The notes: generated by a model from the letters alone, not told the origin. A stretch of DNA of 64,000 nt from Proteobacteria bacterium DTSAM18 (GCA_028767165.1 JARACJ010000005.1:186001-250000), one strand, 5' to 3'; positions 27,068 through 36,039 are shown, counted from the stretch's first letter. Numbers and translations are program-made.

Positions 27068-27568
27068 GGACCTATCGGTACACCCGCTCCCGCCGCAAGG
27101 CGGGAGCGCCCCGTTCCCAGGCCCGCGCCCGTGCCCGTGCCCGACGGAACACCGCCAGAACGACATTCCGTAGGGGCGGGCCTTGGTCCGCCCGCCGACC
27201 CTTCGCGGTCGAATGCCCGATAGGGGGGATAGGGGGGTCAGACCGCAACCTGTGACATCTTCTCGGACCTCCAACACCGGGTCGCACGGCCCCCGACGGA
27301 CCAACGCCAGGACGATGAACCGTACGGGCCCTGCTTGCCGGGCCCGTCCCCGATGGATCACCGCCAGAACGACATAGCGTAGGGGCGCTGCTTGCTGCGC
27401 CCGTCCCCCGATGGATCAACGCCGAGACGGATCAACGGCGAAAGCGACGCCGACGCAGTCGGGCGCGGCAAGCAGCGCCCGTTCGATTCAATGCCCAAAG
27501 GGACGCCAACGCAGTCGGGCGCGGCAAGCAGCGCCCCTACGCTTCAACGCCCAAAGGAAATCCTCAGC
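27068..27568. repeat. Cluster of dispersed palindromic repeats between genes
   Basis: Five hairpin units of two families and no gene. Family A (core GTA-GGGCGC-TGCTTGCC-GCGCCC) occurs at 27321-27350, 27378-27404, and in the opposite orientation at 27461-27481 and 27517-27541. Family E (GTAGGGGCGGGCCTTGGTCCGCCC) is at about 27170-27200, and a GCCCGTGCCCGTGCCCGAC tract at about 27115-27142. Short direct repeats (GAACGACAT, GATGGATCA, CGCCAGAACGAC) recur between units, suggesting spread by short duplications. The same families appear at six other intergenic sites in the window. Confidence 0.8.
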
Positions 27569-28474
27569 CTATCCGTCCCCATGGTGAGCCCAGACCTCAG
27601 CCAACCCCTCCTCCAACGACCTCACCGAAAACCCCAGGTCCCGCTCGGCAGCCGACGAATCGAACGCCACCCACAGCGGCGTCGGCACCGGAACCACCAC
27701 CGGCCCCTTCCCGGCCATCTCCTTCAGCCGCTGAACCACCCGATACGGCGAGATCGGCGGGCCCGCGAGGTTGTACGACCGCCCCACGCTCTCCTCGTTC
27801 CCCAGCGCGCCGACGACCGCCTGGGCCACGTCTCCGGCATGCACCTGGGGCACGCCCGCGGTGGGCTCCAGCGAGAACCGACGCCGCATCGAGGCCAGGT
27901 ACCGCTGGGTGAGCATCTGATCCCTCGACCCGTAGATCGGCCCAGGCCGCAGGGCCGTGAGGTGCAGACCGTGCTCCTCGGCGAAGGCCCAGGCCGCCTT
28001 CTCCGCCAGGCGCTTGGTGCGGGAGTAGCGCCAGTCGGTGGTGAGGTCGGTGATCTGGCGCACGCGCAGGCGGGACAGGTCGAGCAGCTCGTGATCCTCA
28101 CGGATCGGCCGGTACAGCCGCATCTGGTAGACGGCCACCGACGAGATCCAGACCACCCGCTTCACGCCGGCGTCCCTCGCCGCCTCGAGGACGTTCTGGG
28201 CGCCCTCGACGTTGGTGCGCTCGTACTCGGCGTAGCCGCCGTTGCCGGACAGTAGCGCCGCGTTTGAGACGATGGCGTCGCAGCCCTCGAACGCCTCACG
28301 AAGGGCGTCGGCATCGGCGAGATCGGCCTTGGCGAAGGAAACGCCGTGCGCCTTCAACCAATCGCCCTTGGACGGCGTGCGGACGACCCCGCGGACGGCA
28401 TGGCCGGCCGCGGCGAGCGCCCGGGCGATGTGGCTGCCCAGGAATCCCGTGGCGCCGGTGAGTGCGATGGTCAT
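27569..28474 (-). CDS. NAD(P)-dependent epimerase/dehydratase (extended SDR)
   Basis: 301 residues from ATG 28474, with GGGAGG just upstream. An N-terminal Rossmann glycine motif GATGFLG (about 7-13), DLADADALREAF, the VVWISSVAVY serine/active-site region and a Tyr-x3-Lys pair in YSRTKRLAEKAA match extended short-chain dehydrogenases such as NAD-dependent epimerases of nucleotide sugars or 3-beta-HSD-like enzymes. LRPGPIYG and the substrate region at the C-terminus are typical. Sugar or steroid specificity cannot be assigned. Confidence 0.85.
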   Translation of the reverse strand: MTIALTGATGFLGSHIARALAAAGHAVRGVVRTPSKGDWLKAHGVSFAKADLADADALREAFEGCDAIVSNAALLSGNGGYAEYERTNVEGAQNVLEAARDAGVKRVVWISSVAVYQMRLYRPIREDHELLDLSRLRVRQITDLTTDWRYSRTKRLAEKAAWAFAEEHGLHLTALRPGPIYGSRDQMLTQRYLASMRRRFSLEPTAGVPQVHAGDVAQAVVGALGNEESVGRSYNLAGPPISPYRVVQRLKEMAGKGPVVVPVPTPLWVAFDSSAAERDLGFSVRSLEEGLAEVWAHHGDG

Positions 28475-28521
28475 GGAACTCCCTCCCGATCCACGAATAC
28501 CACAGGTTCTTCGAGCAGAAC

Positions 28522-28785
28522 CCATGACCCGTGCGCATGCGCGTGCGCGTGCGCGGCCTCCCCGTCTGCCCGGCCAAGGCGACCGCGCGTCGCTTCGAAG
28601 CCCCAGCGCCCCCAGGGGGCCCCGTACGTCCAACGCCATGGGCCACGTCTTCGAGAGGTCGCTTTCGCCCGACACGTACGGGCGCCCCTCGGGGCGCCGG
28701 GGATAGGAGCGTCGTTGCCGTGGCCGCCGGGGCGGGGTCGCGCACGCACACGCGCACGCACAACGGGTCACGGAACTCCAAAGGT
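28522..28785. repeat. MITE-like element with long terminal inverted repeats
   Basis: The left end TGACCCGTGCGC followed by alternating GC/GT tracts (28526-28558) is mirrored at the right end by GCGCACGC tracts ending in AACGGGTCA (28740-28778). Inside lies a family B hairpin (GGGCGCCCC-TC-GGGGCGCC) near 28678-28700. No ORF of its own. Copies of the left end occur near 34713, 36118 and 51918, and of the right end near 43298. It fills most of the 360-base gap between the epimerase and hydrolase genes. Confidence 0.65.
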
Positions 28786-28834
28786 GACTTCCAAGCATCT
28801 TTCCAGTACCCTCCGCCCCCCACGGAGGTCCCCC

Positions 28835-30790
28835 ATGTTCCGCATTCTCCCGTTCTTCCTGCTCGCCTGCACCCCAGAGCCCACGCCCGACGAGCCCACC
28901 GCCGCCGACAACTTCGGCCTCACCGAGTCCAGCGGCGACATCGCCTGCGACAACCTGCAGACCGATCGCTGCCTGTTCCCCTTCCCCACCGACCACTACC
29001 TGTCGGTGGATGACGACGGCCGCACCTTCGTGGACATCCACCCGGACGCCATGCCGATGTCCCGCCACCACGGCCGCACCGATCCCGTCCACCTGCAGCG
29101 CAACGACGGCTTCGGCGCCTCCTCCCCCATCCACTTCATGCTGCCGGGCGCCACCCTGGGCGACCTGGAGGTCTTCGACATCGAGGGCAGCGTCGGCGAT
29201 GCCTACCCCACCGTCCTGGTCGACCTCGACGACGGCACCGTCATCCCCCACTGGCTCGAGACGGACCACCTGGCGGACCTGGCCGGCGAGACGGTCTTCA
29301 ACATCCGCCCCGCTGTACCGCTCCCCCGAGGCCACCGGGTCGGCGTGGGCGTCCGCCACCTGGTCGACGAAGCCGGCACCCCCGTCCCCGCCGCCGACGG
29401 CTTCCTCGCCCTGCGCGACGCCGTCGCCTCCGACCTGAAGGGCGTCCACGCCCGCCGCGCCCACTTCGAAGACGACCTCTTCCCCGCCCTCGCCGAAGCC
29501 GGCTTCGCCCGCGACGACCTGCAGCTGGCCTGGTCGTTCACCGTGGCCACCGACGCCAACGCCGCCACCAACCTGCCCCTGATGCGCGACCGCATGTTCG
29601 CCGCCCTCGACCAGCAGGGGCCGACCTTCGAGATCGTCGAGATCGTCGAGGACCCCCACCCCTCCATCGCCTTCCTGGTCGAGATGACCGCCCAGGTCCC
29701 GAGCTTCCTGCTCCCGCCGGACGAGCGCGGACTCCGGGTCTGGCACACCGACAACGACGGCCTGCCCGCCGCGGACGGCTTCGAGACCGTCCCGTTCCGC
29801 CTGCAGATTCCCCACTCGGTCCTGGAGTCCGGCGAGCCCGCCCCCACGCTGCAGTACGGGCACGGCTTCCTCGGCACCTACGCCGAGGCCAACAACGGCT
29901 GGCTGCGCGACATGGCCGACGACTTCGGCTTCCTGATCCTGTCCGCCAGCATGCAGGGCATGCAGACTTCCACCTTCGACGTGTGGCTGGCCATCCTCGG
30001 CGAGAACGCCACCGACTTCCCGCTGCTGGCCCACGAGGGCATGCAGGGCGTGGTCAACCACCTGGCCCTGCAGCGCTGGGTGAAGACGGGCCTGCAGGAC
30101 GGCACCGACGAGGTCTTCACCTTCGAGGATGGCACCTCCGTCGCCTCGGGCGAGGTCTGGTACTACGGCAACTCCCAGGGCGGCTCCGTGGGCACCATCG
30201 TCAGCGCCACCAGCCTCGACATCGACCGCGCTGTGCTCGGCGTGCCGGGCAGCGGCTACCCCTTCCTGCTGCAGCGCTCCACGGTCTTCGCCGGCTACGC
30301 CGCGGCGCTGAACGCCGTCTTCGAGGATCCGCTGGCCACGCTGGACTGGCTCGCCTTCGTCGGCACCGGCTGGGATCAGTTCGACCCGCTCACCTTCGCC
30401 GTCCACCTCTCCCACGACCCGCTCCCCGGCACCCCGGCCAAGCAGGCGCTGCTGCACGTGGCCAAGGAAGACGCCCAGGTCCACAACGAGGCCAGCTTCA
30501 TCCTCGGCCGGGCCACGGATGCCGTGCTGATGACGCCTGCGGTGCGGCCGGTCGACCTGATGGACGAGCAGCCGTATCCGTACGAGGGGCCGTCGGCGGT
30601 GGTGGAGGTAGACTTCTCGGTTCCCGACGACGTGACGCCGCTGGACCCGCCAATGGACGAGACGGACACCCATGGGTGGCTTCGGAAGTGGGGGCCGACG
30701 CAGGAGCAGATGGTGCACTTCCTGCGCACCGGCGAGGTCATCGACGTGTGCGACGGCAGTCCCTGTGTCACCGAGGGTGAACCGGGCTGA
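28835..30790 (+). CDS. Lipoprotein with alpha/beta-hydrolase (lipase-like) fold
   Basis: 651 residues from ATG 28835 (CGGAGG upstream). A lipobox FFLLAC gives a lipidated Cys at residue 10. An N-terminal CLFPFPTDHYLS segment is like that of bacterial virulence-factor lipases. The nucleophile elbow YYGNSQGGSVG places a catalytic Ser near residue 447. The C-terminal 57 residues (FSVPDDVTP to CVTEGEPG) are found again, with four changes, in a remnant at 32068. Probably an outer-membrane or periplasmic esterase or lipase with unknown substrate. It is followed after 72 bases by the HELGH metallopeptidase gene. Confidence 0.83.
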   Translation: MFRILPFFLLACTPEPTPDEPTAADNFGLTESSGDIACDNLQTDRCLFPFPTDHYLSVDDDGRTFVDIHPDAMPMSRHHGRTDPVHLQRNDGFGASSPIHFMLPGATLGDLEVFDIEGSVGDAYPTVLVDLDDGTVIPHWLETDHLADLAGETVFNIRPAVPLPRGHRVGVGVRHLVDEAGTPVPAADGFLALRDAVASDLKGVHARRAHFEDDLFPALAEAGFARDDLQLAWSFTVATDANAATNLPLMRDRMFAALDQQGPTFEIVEIVEDPHPSIAFLVEMTAQVPSFLLPPDERGLRVWHTDNDGLPAADGFETVPFRLQIPHSVLESGEPAPTLQYGHGFLGTYAEANNGWLRDMADDFGFLILSASMQGMQTSTFDVWLAILGENATDFPLLAHEGMQGVVNHLALQRWVKTGLQDGTDEVFTFEDGTSVASGEVWYYGNSQGGSVGTIVSATSLDIDRAVLGVPGSGYPFLLQRSTVFAGYAAALNAVFEDPLATLDWLAFVGTGWDQFDPLTFAVHLSHDPLPGTPAKQALLHVAKEDAQVHNEASFILGRATDAVLMTPAVRPVDLMDEQPYPYEGPSAVVEVDFSVPDDVTPLDPPMDETDTHGWLRKWGPTQEQMVHFLRTGEVIDVCDGSPCVTEGEPG

Positions 30791-30862
30791 TGTCCCGCTC
30801 CATCGACAGGACCGTCCCACCTCACCCATGATGCAGTGACCGCCACGACGGAGCTGCCGGCC

Positions 30863-31942
30863 ATGGATCCCAAAACGAGGAAGCACCTGAAGACCGCTGC
30901 CCTGCTCGTCCTCATGGCACCGCTCGGCGTCGTCGTGGGTGCCATGGGCGGCAACAACTGGTGGCCCTACACCGAGCCCCACCTGTACGGCTTGCGCGAC
31001 CGGACCTACGGATGGAGCGGCACCTACGACTCCCGGAGCGGCGACTACTCCGTGACGTACACCTCCCACGGATTCGAGCGATTTCTTCCGGCGGACCATC
31101 TGTACGTCGAGGAGCGCCCTCCAGATACGTCCCGTTGGTGGCACCATCCGGCCACGCTTCCCGGCGGATACCCGTTGGACCTTCGGGCCAGCGTTCCCCC
31201 CACTCCGGACCAACTGCACGACCTGACCCAGCGCCTGCGCACCACCTGGTCCCACCTGGAGAAGGTCACGGGACGCCCCATCGACGGCGGCCTGGACCTG
31301 ACGCTCATCCACATGACCGGCCTTCCGGCTTCATGGAGCGCACACCAGACACTCGATTCCGACGATCCCCACGCCCAGGTGTTCTGGACGTTCGTCCTGG
31401 AAGACGAGGTCGAGCCCGGTACCCTCGGTCCCGAGGTCGATGATGCCCTGGACCACCTCCTGATCCACGAACTCGGCCATCACCTCGTCGACGATGCCCT
31501 CGTCACCCACGACTTCGAGAACACGTTGGGCCCCGTCACCTGGGAAACCCGCTGGTTCCTGGAAGGCCTGTGTGAGTGGTTGGCGCTCTCCTACACGCGC
31601 GAGGGCCGACCCGACAGCTACCGGGGCATCCTGGAGACCCGCCACGTCGGCACGGTCCTGGCCGATCCGCAGCTCCGAGAAGGCATCTGGACCTGGTCCG
31701 ACCACAACGACGAGACCTCCTTCCGGGATGTCGACGCCTACGGGGCCTCCCTCCTCATCTTGGAACTGTGGACCCGTCACCGCCCGCTGGCGGACATCCT
31801 CATCGAGCTCGAGGCCCTGCCTCGCTCTGCCGTCGGCACAGACCTCCGCGCAATGATCACCCGGGATCTCGGCATGAGTTTGGATGCCATCCTCGATGCG
31901 GCGCACGCGTTGGGCGTCGAATTGGCCCATGGGGAATCTTGA
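30863..31942 (+). CDS. Membrane-anchored metallopeptidase-like protein (HELGHH)
   Basis: The ATG at 30863 is preferred; ACGGAG lies upstream, and a GTG at 30836 is the alternative. 359 residues: a basic start and one hydrophobic N-terminal helix (LKTAALLVLMAPLGVVVGAM, about 9-28) as signal or anchor. IHELGHH gives zinc ligands His202 and His206 with Glu203, and a downstream FLEGLCEWLA places a third ligand Glu at about 234, the gluzincin layout. Base composition is milder than the neighbours. The gene lies between the 3' end of the hydrolase gene and a degenerate copy of that same 3' end, so it may have arrived in an insertion. The substrate is unknown. Confidence 0.75.
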   Translation: MDPKTRKHLKTAALLVLMAPLGVVVGAMGGNNWWPYTEPHLYGLRDRTYGWSGTYDSRSGDYSVTYTSHGFERFLPADHLYVEERPPDTSRWWHHPATLPGGYPLDLRASVPPTPDQLHDLTQRLRTTWSHLEKVTGRPIDGGLDLTLIHMTGLPASWSAHQTLDSDDPHAQVFWTFVLEDEVEPGTLGPEVDDALDHLLIHELGHHLVDDALVTHDFENTLGPVTWETRWFLEGLCEWLALSYTREGRPDSYRGILETRHVGTVLADPQLREGIWTWSDHNDETSFRDVDAYGASLLILELWTRHRPLADILIELEALPRSAVGTDLRAMITRDLGMSLDAILDAAHALGVELAHGES

Positions 31943-31953
31943 GCACGCGGTAG

Positions 31954-32036
31954 CGTACGGGCGCTGCTTGCCGCGCCCGTACCCGATGGCCTCGCCAATG
32001 CCCATGGGTTGAACGGGCGCCCCTTGGGGCGCCGGG
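31954..32036. repeat. Composite palindromic repeat (families A and B)
   Basis: Family A: GTACGGGCGC-TGCTTGCC-GCGCCCGTAC, a perfect 10-bp stem at 31955-31982. After ACCCGATGGCC and a short spacer comes family B, GGGCGCCCC-TT-GGGGCGCC, at about 32013-32031. The same A-spacer-B order recurs at 43198-43283. It fills the gap between the metallopeptidase gene and the hydrolase remnant. Confidence 0.75.
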
Positions 32037-32067
32037 GTGGGCGTCAACGCAGTCGTTCGGATTCGGA

Positions 32068-32241
32068 TTCTCGGTCCCCGACGACGTGACGCCCCTCGAT
32101 CCCCCGGTGGACGAGACGGACACCCATGGGTGGCTGCGGAAGTGGGCGCCGGCGCAGGAGCAGATGGTGCACTTCCTGCGTACTGGCGAGGTCATCGATG
32201 TCTGCGACGGATCCCCGTGTGTCACCGACGGTGAGCCGTAG
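32068..32241 (+). pseudogene. 3'-end remnant of a hydrolase-lipoprotein paralogue
   Basis: The 58 codons (FSVPDDVTPLD to CVTDGEP, stop) repeat the last 57 residues of the 28835-30790 gene. By eye about 21 of 171 bases differ, but only four amino acids do, so most changes are synonymous. No start codon or 5' part exists; the sequence before it is repeat DNA. This is the tail of a diverged homologue whose front was lost or never present, not a functional gene. Confidence 0.82.
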
Positions 32242-32275
32242 GCGACGGATTCGCCGGCTCGCCTCATGGTCAAAA

Positions 32276-32367
32276 CTCACACGGAGATAGCGGAGGAGTC
32301 GGAGCAATCGGAGAATTCATGAAAATGTCCTCCGTTTCCTCCGCCTTCTCCGCTGCCTCCGTGTGAG
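32276..32367. repeat. Long imperfect hairpin (29-bp arms)
   Basis: The arms 32276-32304 (CTCACACGGAG...) and 32339-32367 (...CTCCGTGTGAG) pair over 29 bases with four mismatches, and the loop can pair further. It lies in the convergent gap between the remnant and the CoA-transferase gene, so it may end transcripts from both sides. A related element (ACGGAG/CTCCGT ends) occurs at 62263-62462. Confidence 0.7.
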
Positions 32368-32393
32368 GCCCAGCCACCCTTTGGATGACGAGC

Positions 32394-33665
32394 CTACCCC
32401 CCATGCGTCTCCCGCCAGGCCTTCTCCAGCCCCTCCCGGTCCTCCGGATGCGCCAGGCTGATCAACAACCGCGCCCGCTCCCGCAGCGACCGGCCGAACA
32501 GGTTCACGATCCCGTACTCCGTCGCCACCCAGTGCACGTGGGCCCGGGTCGTCACCACACCAGACCCCGGCGACAGCGTGTTCACGATCTTCGGAAAGCC
32601 CTTCTTCGACCGGCTGGTCACCGCGATGATCGGCTTGCCGCCCGGTGAGATGGCCGCGCCTCGCAGGAAGTCCATCTGTCCGCCCACGCCGGACACCATC
32701 CGATGGCCCACCGAGTCGGCGCACACCTGGCCCGTCAGGTCGATGGCCACCGCCGAGTTGATGGCCACCACCTTGGGATTCCTGGAGATGACGTCCGGCC
32801 GGTTCACGTAGGTCACGTCCAGGTTCTGCACCGACGGGTTGTCGTGGACGAAGTCGTACAGCCGCCGTGTGCCCAGCAGGAACGCCGAGATGGTCTTGCC
32901 CGGGTGGATCTTCTTCCGGCTGTTGTCCACCGCACCACAATCGAGCAGGTCGAGCATGCCGTCGGACCACATCTCCGTGTGCACGCCCAGGTGCCTGTGG
33001 CCCGTCAGCGCACGGAGGACGGCGTCGGGGATGGCGCCGATGCCCGCCTGCAGCGTGGAGCCGTCGTCGACGATGTTGGCCACGTGCCGGCCGACCTCGA
33101 GCTCCTCCTGGCTGGCCCCCCCGAAGCGGGCCTCCGGCAGCGGCTCGTCGACGTGCACGGCGTGGTGGATTCGGCTCACGTGGATGAAGCCGTCACCGTG
33201 GACCCGCGGCATCTGCGGGTTGATCTGGGCGATGACCACCTGGGCGACTTCGAGTGCGGCGAGGACCACGTCGACCGACACGCCCAGGGAGCAGTAACCG
33301 TGCTGATCCGGCGGCGAGACGTGGATGAGGCAGGCGTCGGCCACCCGGTGCCCGTCCCGCAGCAACCGCGGCACCTCCGACAGGAACACCGGTACGTAGT
33401 CCACGTGGTCGTAGTCCACCGAAGACCGCACGTTGTGGCCCACGAAGAGGTTCATCACCCGGAAGTTGTCAGCGTACTGCGGCTTGGCGTAGGCCGCCGG
33501 CCCCTCGGTATGCAGGTGCAGGATCTCGAGCCCCTCGAACAGCTCCGCCTGGGCCACCATCCCCCGCACCAGCGCCTGGGGCGTGGCGCCGCCGCCGTGG
33601 ATGAACACGCCGCGGCACCCCTGCAGCGCCTCGACGGCCTCTTCCGGTGTCTCGTGAACCTGCAT
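32394..33665 (-). CDS. Acetyl-CoA hydrolase/transferase family (4-hydroxybutyrate CoA-transferase-like)
   Basis: 423 residues from ATG 33665 (GGAGGGTGGG upstream). The two-domain CoA-transferase family I fold is recognised from IHGGGATPQAL at the start, SPPDQHGYCSLG, DGSTLQAGIGAIPDAVL, LGVHTEMWSDG with the catalytic Glu231, VAINSAVAIDLTGQV and SGVGGQMDF. The Glu forms a glutamyl-CoA thioester in catalysis. The family moves CoA between acetate and 4-hydroxybutyrate, butyrate or other short acids; the exact pair is not decidable. Pta-AckA elsewhere in the window would handle the acetate side, but linkage is only metabolic inference. Confidence 0.9.
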   Translation of the reverse strand: MQVHETPEEAVEALQGCRGVFIHGGGATPQALVRGMVAQAELFEGLEILHLHTEGPAAYAKPQYADNFRVMNLFVGHNVRSSVDYDHVDYVPVFLSEVPRLLRDGHRVADACLIHVSPPDQHGYCSLGVSVDVVLAALEVAQVVIAQINPQMPRVHGDGFIHVSRIHHAVHVDEPLPEARFGGASQEELEVGRHVANIVDDGSTLQAGIGAIPDAVLRALTGHRHLGVHTEMWSDGMLDLLDCGAVDNSRKKIHPGKTISAFLLGTRRLYDFVHDNPSVQNLDVTYVNRPDVISRNPKVVAINSAVAIDLTGQVCADSVGHRMVSGVGGQMDFLRGAAISPGGKPIIAVTSRSKKGFPKIVNTLSPGSGVVTTRAHVHWVATEYGIVNLFGRSLRERARLLISLAHPEDREGLEKAWRETHGG

Positions 33666-33805
33666 GGAACCCACCCTCCGTGTCATCCTCTCCACAACGG
33701 TCTCCTGTCGCACCCCGGACCATCGGGCAAGCCACGGGAGACGTACAACCCCGAACGGATGATCCCCGCCGGGGCGGCTTAGGATCCCTACAGATGGAGG
33801 CAGGC

Positions 33806-34636
33806 ATGACACCCACCACGAAGGTCCTCGCCGGGGCGCTGCTCATGGCAGCCGGCTGCCGGTTCAGCCTCACGGCCGACCAGGACATCGACCCACCCGT
33901 CCCCGTGGTCCAGAACGTCGAGCTGGGCGTCAAGGCCGAGGACATCACGCCCCCCGTCACCGACGCCGGCTACCCGCTGGACGGCACCGCCTGGCGCCTG
34001 CACCCCTACCGCCACGCCACCTTCTCCCTGACGGGCCCGAACCTCACCATTCTGGTCGATCCCGTCCCCGACGCCTTCCAGCACGCGCCGCCTCCACAGG
34101 CCGGCCTCATCCTGGTGACCGACGTGCACCCGGACCACCTCAACGTCGACCTGCTCAAGCAGCTCGCGGGCCCGAAGACGGTCGTGGTGGCCCCCCAGGC
34201 CGTCGTCGACCAGCTCCCGGACGGCATCGACGCCAAGCCGCTGGCCAACGAGCACAGCCTGCAGGAGCAGGGCGTCCAGATCCAGGCCGTGGCCATGTAC
34301 AACAACCACCGCGGCCCCGACCCGGGCAAGCTGTACCACGAGAAGGGCCGGGGCAACGGCTACCTGCTCACCCTCGAGGGCCACCGCCTGTACATCTCCG
34401 GCGACACCGCCTGCACCCCCGAGATGCGCGGCCTGCACGATATCGACACCGCCCTGGTGTGCATGAACCTGCCCTACACCATGCCCCCCGAGGAGGCCGC
34501 CGCCTGCGTGAACGCCTTCCACCCGAAGGTGGTGATCCCCTACCACCACCGCGGCCAGGACCCGGCGGAGTTCACCCGCATGGTGGAGGGCAGCAAGGTG
34601 CGCCTCCTGAGCTGGTACGGGGATCCTGCGAACTAG
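33806..34636 (+). CDS. Lipoprotein with metallo-beta-lactamase fold (UlaG-like)
   Basis: The ATG at 33806, with GGAGG 5 bases before, defines 276 residues. The lipobox LMAAGC puts the lipidated Cys at about residue 18. TDVHPDHLN is the HxHxDH-type metal motif in a degenerate UlaG-like form; NGYLLTLEGHRLYISGDTA and a late PYHHRGQDP supply further ligands. Members are metal-dependent hydrolases of sugar or nucleotide phosphates or unknown compounds. The divergent promoter region (140 bases) is shared with the CoA-transferase gene. Confidence 0.82.
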   Translation: MTPTTKVLAGALLMAAGCRFSLTADQDIDPPVPVVQNVELGVKAEDITPPVTDAGYPLDGTAWRLHPYRHATFSLTGPNLTILVDPVPDAFQHAPPPQAGLILVTDVHPDHLNVDLLKQLAGPKTVVVAPQAVVDQLPDGIDAKPLANEHSLQEQGVQIQAVAMYNNHRGPDPGKLYHEKGRGNGYLLTLEGHRLYISGDTACTPEMRGLHDIDTALVCMNLPYTMPPEEAAACVNAFHPKVVIPYHHRGQDPAEFTRMVEGSKVRLLSWYGDPAN

Positions 34637-34650
34637 TCCCGCCCCTCAAG

Positions 34651-34750
34651 ACCCGTGCCCGCGCCCGTGCCCGACAGGCGATTCCCAGAAAACCGCCCGT
34701 CCCCCCAGCCAACCGTGACCCGTGCGCGTGCCCCTGCGCGTGCGCGGCCG
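34651..34750. repeat. Direct repeat, copy 1, flanking a lipoprotein gene
   Basis: Runs ACCCGTGCCCGCGCCCGTGC, then CCGACAGGCGATTCCCAG with AAAACCGCCCGTCCCCC, then the TGACCCGTGCGC left-end family and GCGCGGCCGCC. It is nearly the same as 36040-36153 downstream of the next gene. The rest of 34751-34914 has another degenerate GTGCCCCTGCGCATACGCG tract and no gene. Confidence 0.75.
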
Positions 34751-34914
34751 CCAAGCCCGTCCCCCAGCGCCCTCCGAAACACCGCCCCCTTCCCCAAGTG
34801 AACGGTGACCGTGCCCCTGCGCATACGCGCCCGCCGTACAGATTGACAACCCAAACATGCAGGTTCTAGCCTCCTCCACGAGGACTCCATCCACCTCGCC
34901 GACGAGAGCCAGCC

Positions 34915-36018
34915 ATGCATCGAGGTCCGACACGCCAGCCGCTCGTGCTCATCCTCCTCATGCTCGGCGCCTGCCGCACCTCCGACGATCCAATCACCCC
35001 CACAGGCGTCTTCGACCCCGTCGCCCAGCCAGAGCCCGACCCCTACCCGGACGACGCCCACGCCAACAGAAGCGGCGATCCCGACGAGGTCGCCACCTTC
35101 TACGACGACCTGCCCGAGGGACACCCCTACAAGGCCATGAAGGACAGCGTCCTGGCCATCCTCACGAACGACTCCTCGGCCCTGACGAGGTTCCGGGACG
35201 TCGTGCGGGTCAACCGTCCGCCGAGGCCCGATCGCCCCATCAAGGTGGCGATCACCGAGTACGGGTTCCTGGCCCCGCGTGTGACGGAGTGGCGCGTCCA
35301 GCAGTGCCTGCGAACCACCTTCGACACCAGGGATCCCGCCCGGCACAACTGCCACCCCAAGCTGCGCGACTGGGTGGAGGCCGACGTGACCTTCGAGGAC
35401 GGCGTCATGTCGTTCCTGCCGCCAGCCGCCGATCCTGCGCTCGCCGGGGCCTGCGCCATGGTGGCCCGCCGGTATCACCACTTCCTGATGGAGCCGGACT
35501 GCACCCCCGAAGTGAATTTCGTCGGCCTCGGCTTCGACGATCGGGGCGAACAGGTCGCGGCCTTCCGGGGAACCCACCAGCTCAACCTCGGCGAGGTCTC
35601 CCTCACCGACCACCCGCCCCTGCAGACGGTGTGGCCCGAGGTGCGGGTGCGGCCGTCTCCGTTCGTCGACGAGCGCATCCTCGAGCTGACCTGGACGCCG
35701 CCCGCCGACGAGGACCCCGAAGTATCGCAGGCGACGGACGCCCACGTCTGGTCCTGGTTCCACCCTTCCGAGGGCAGCATGACCGCCGGCACCCACGGCT
35801 TCAGCAAGGAGCTCGACGGGGGCCGGCTGCACATGCAGATCGGCTGGGCCATCGCGGACGACGATCGTGCATCGCGGCTCACCGTCAGCCTGTCGATGGC
35901 GCGGGACGTGGCCATGAACTGGTGGTTCGACAACGGCCTCTACGTGTTCGACGTGGTGCAGCAGGACGACGGCACCTTTGCCGTGTATCCGGTGGACCTT
36001 CCGGGCCCCCTCCCGTGA
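34915..36018 (+). CDS. Lipoprotein of unknown function framed by direct repeats
   Basis: 367 residues. Signal LVLILLMLGAC with the lipidated Cys at about residue 20, then a disordered Pro/Asp-rich linker. The body is rich in beta-strand-like segments and paired Cys (RVQQCLRTTF, RHNCHPKLRDW, GACAMVARRY, EPDCTPEVNF), suggesting disulfides. An AHVWSWFHPSEGSM segment and a C-terminal DNGLYVFDVVQQDDG are conserved-looking, but the family is not recognised. The start ATG has no strong ribosome site. The gene sits between two copies of a 100-base repeat, so it may have moved or duplicated as a unit. Confidence 0.75.
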   Translation: MHRGPTRQPLVLILLMLGACRTSDDPITPTGVFDPVAQPEPDPYPDDAHANRSGDPDEVATFYDDLPEGHPYKAMKDSVLAILTNDSSALTRFRDVVRVNRPPRPDRPIKVAITEYGFLAPRVTEWRVQQCLRTTFDTRDPARHNCHPKLRDWVEADVTFEDGVMSFLPPAADPALAGACAMVARRYHHFLMEPDCTPEVNFVGLGFDDRGEQVAAFRGTHQLNLGEVSLTDHPPLQTVWPEVRVRPSPFVDERILELTWTPPADEDPEVSQATDAHVWSWFHPSEGSMTAGTHGFSKELDGGRLHMQIGWAIADDDRASRLTVSLSMARDVAMNWWFDNGLYVFDVVQQDDGTFAVYPVDLPGPLP

Positions 36019-36039
36019 CCTTCCGACCCGCCCCCCAAA

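Noticed and set aside
28475-31312. Upstream extension of the epimerase frame to 1,247 codons
   Set aside because: The part before 28474 is antisense to the hydrolase lipoprotein gene and crosses repeat DNA; the Rossmann start at 28474 has its own ribosome site.
32037-32234. 65-codon frame over the hydrolase remnant
   Set aside because: It is a different phase from the one that matches the hydrolase tail, and is Arg-rich shadow.
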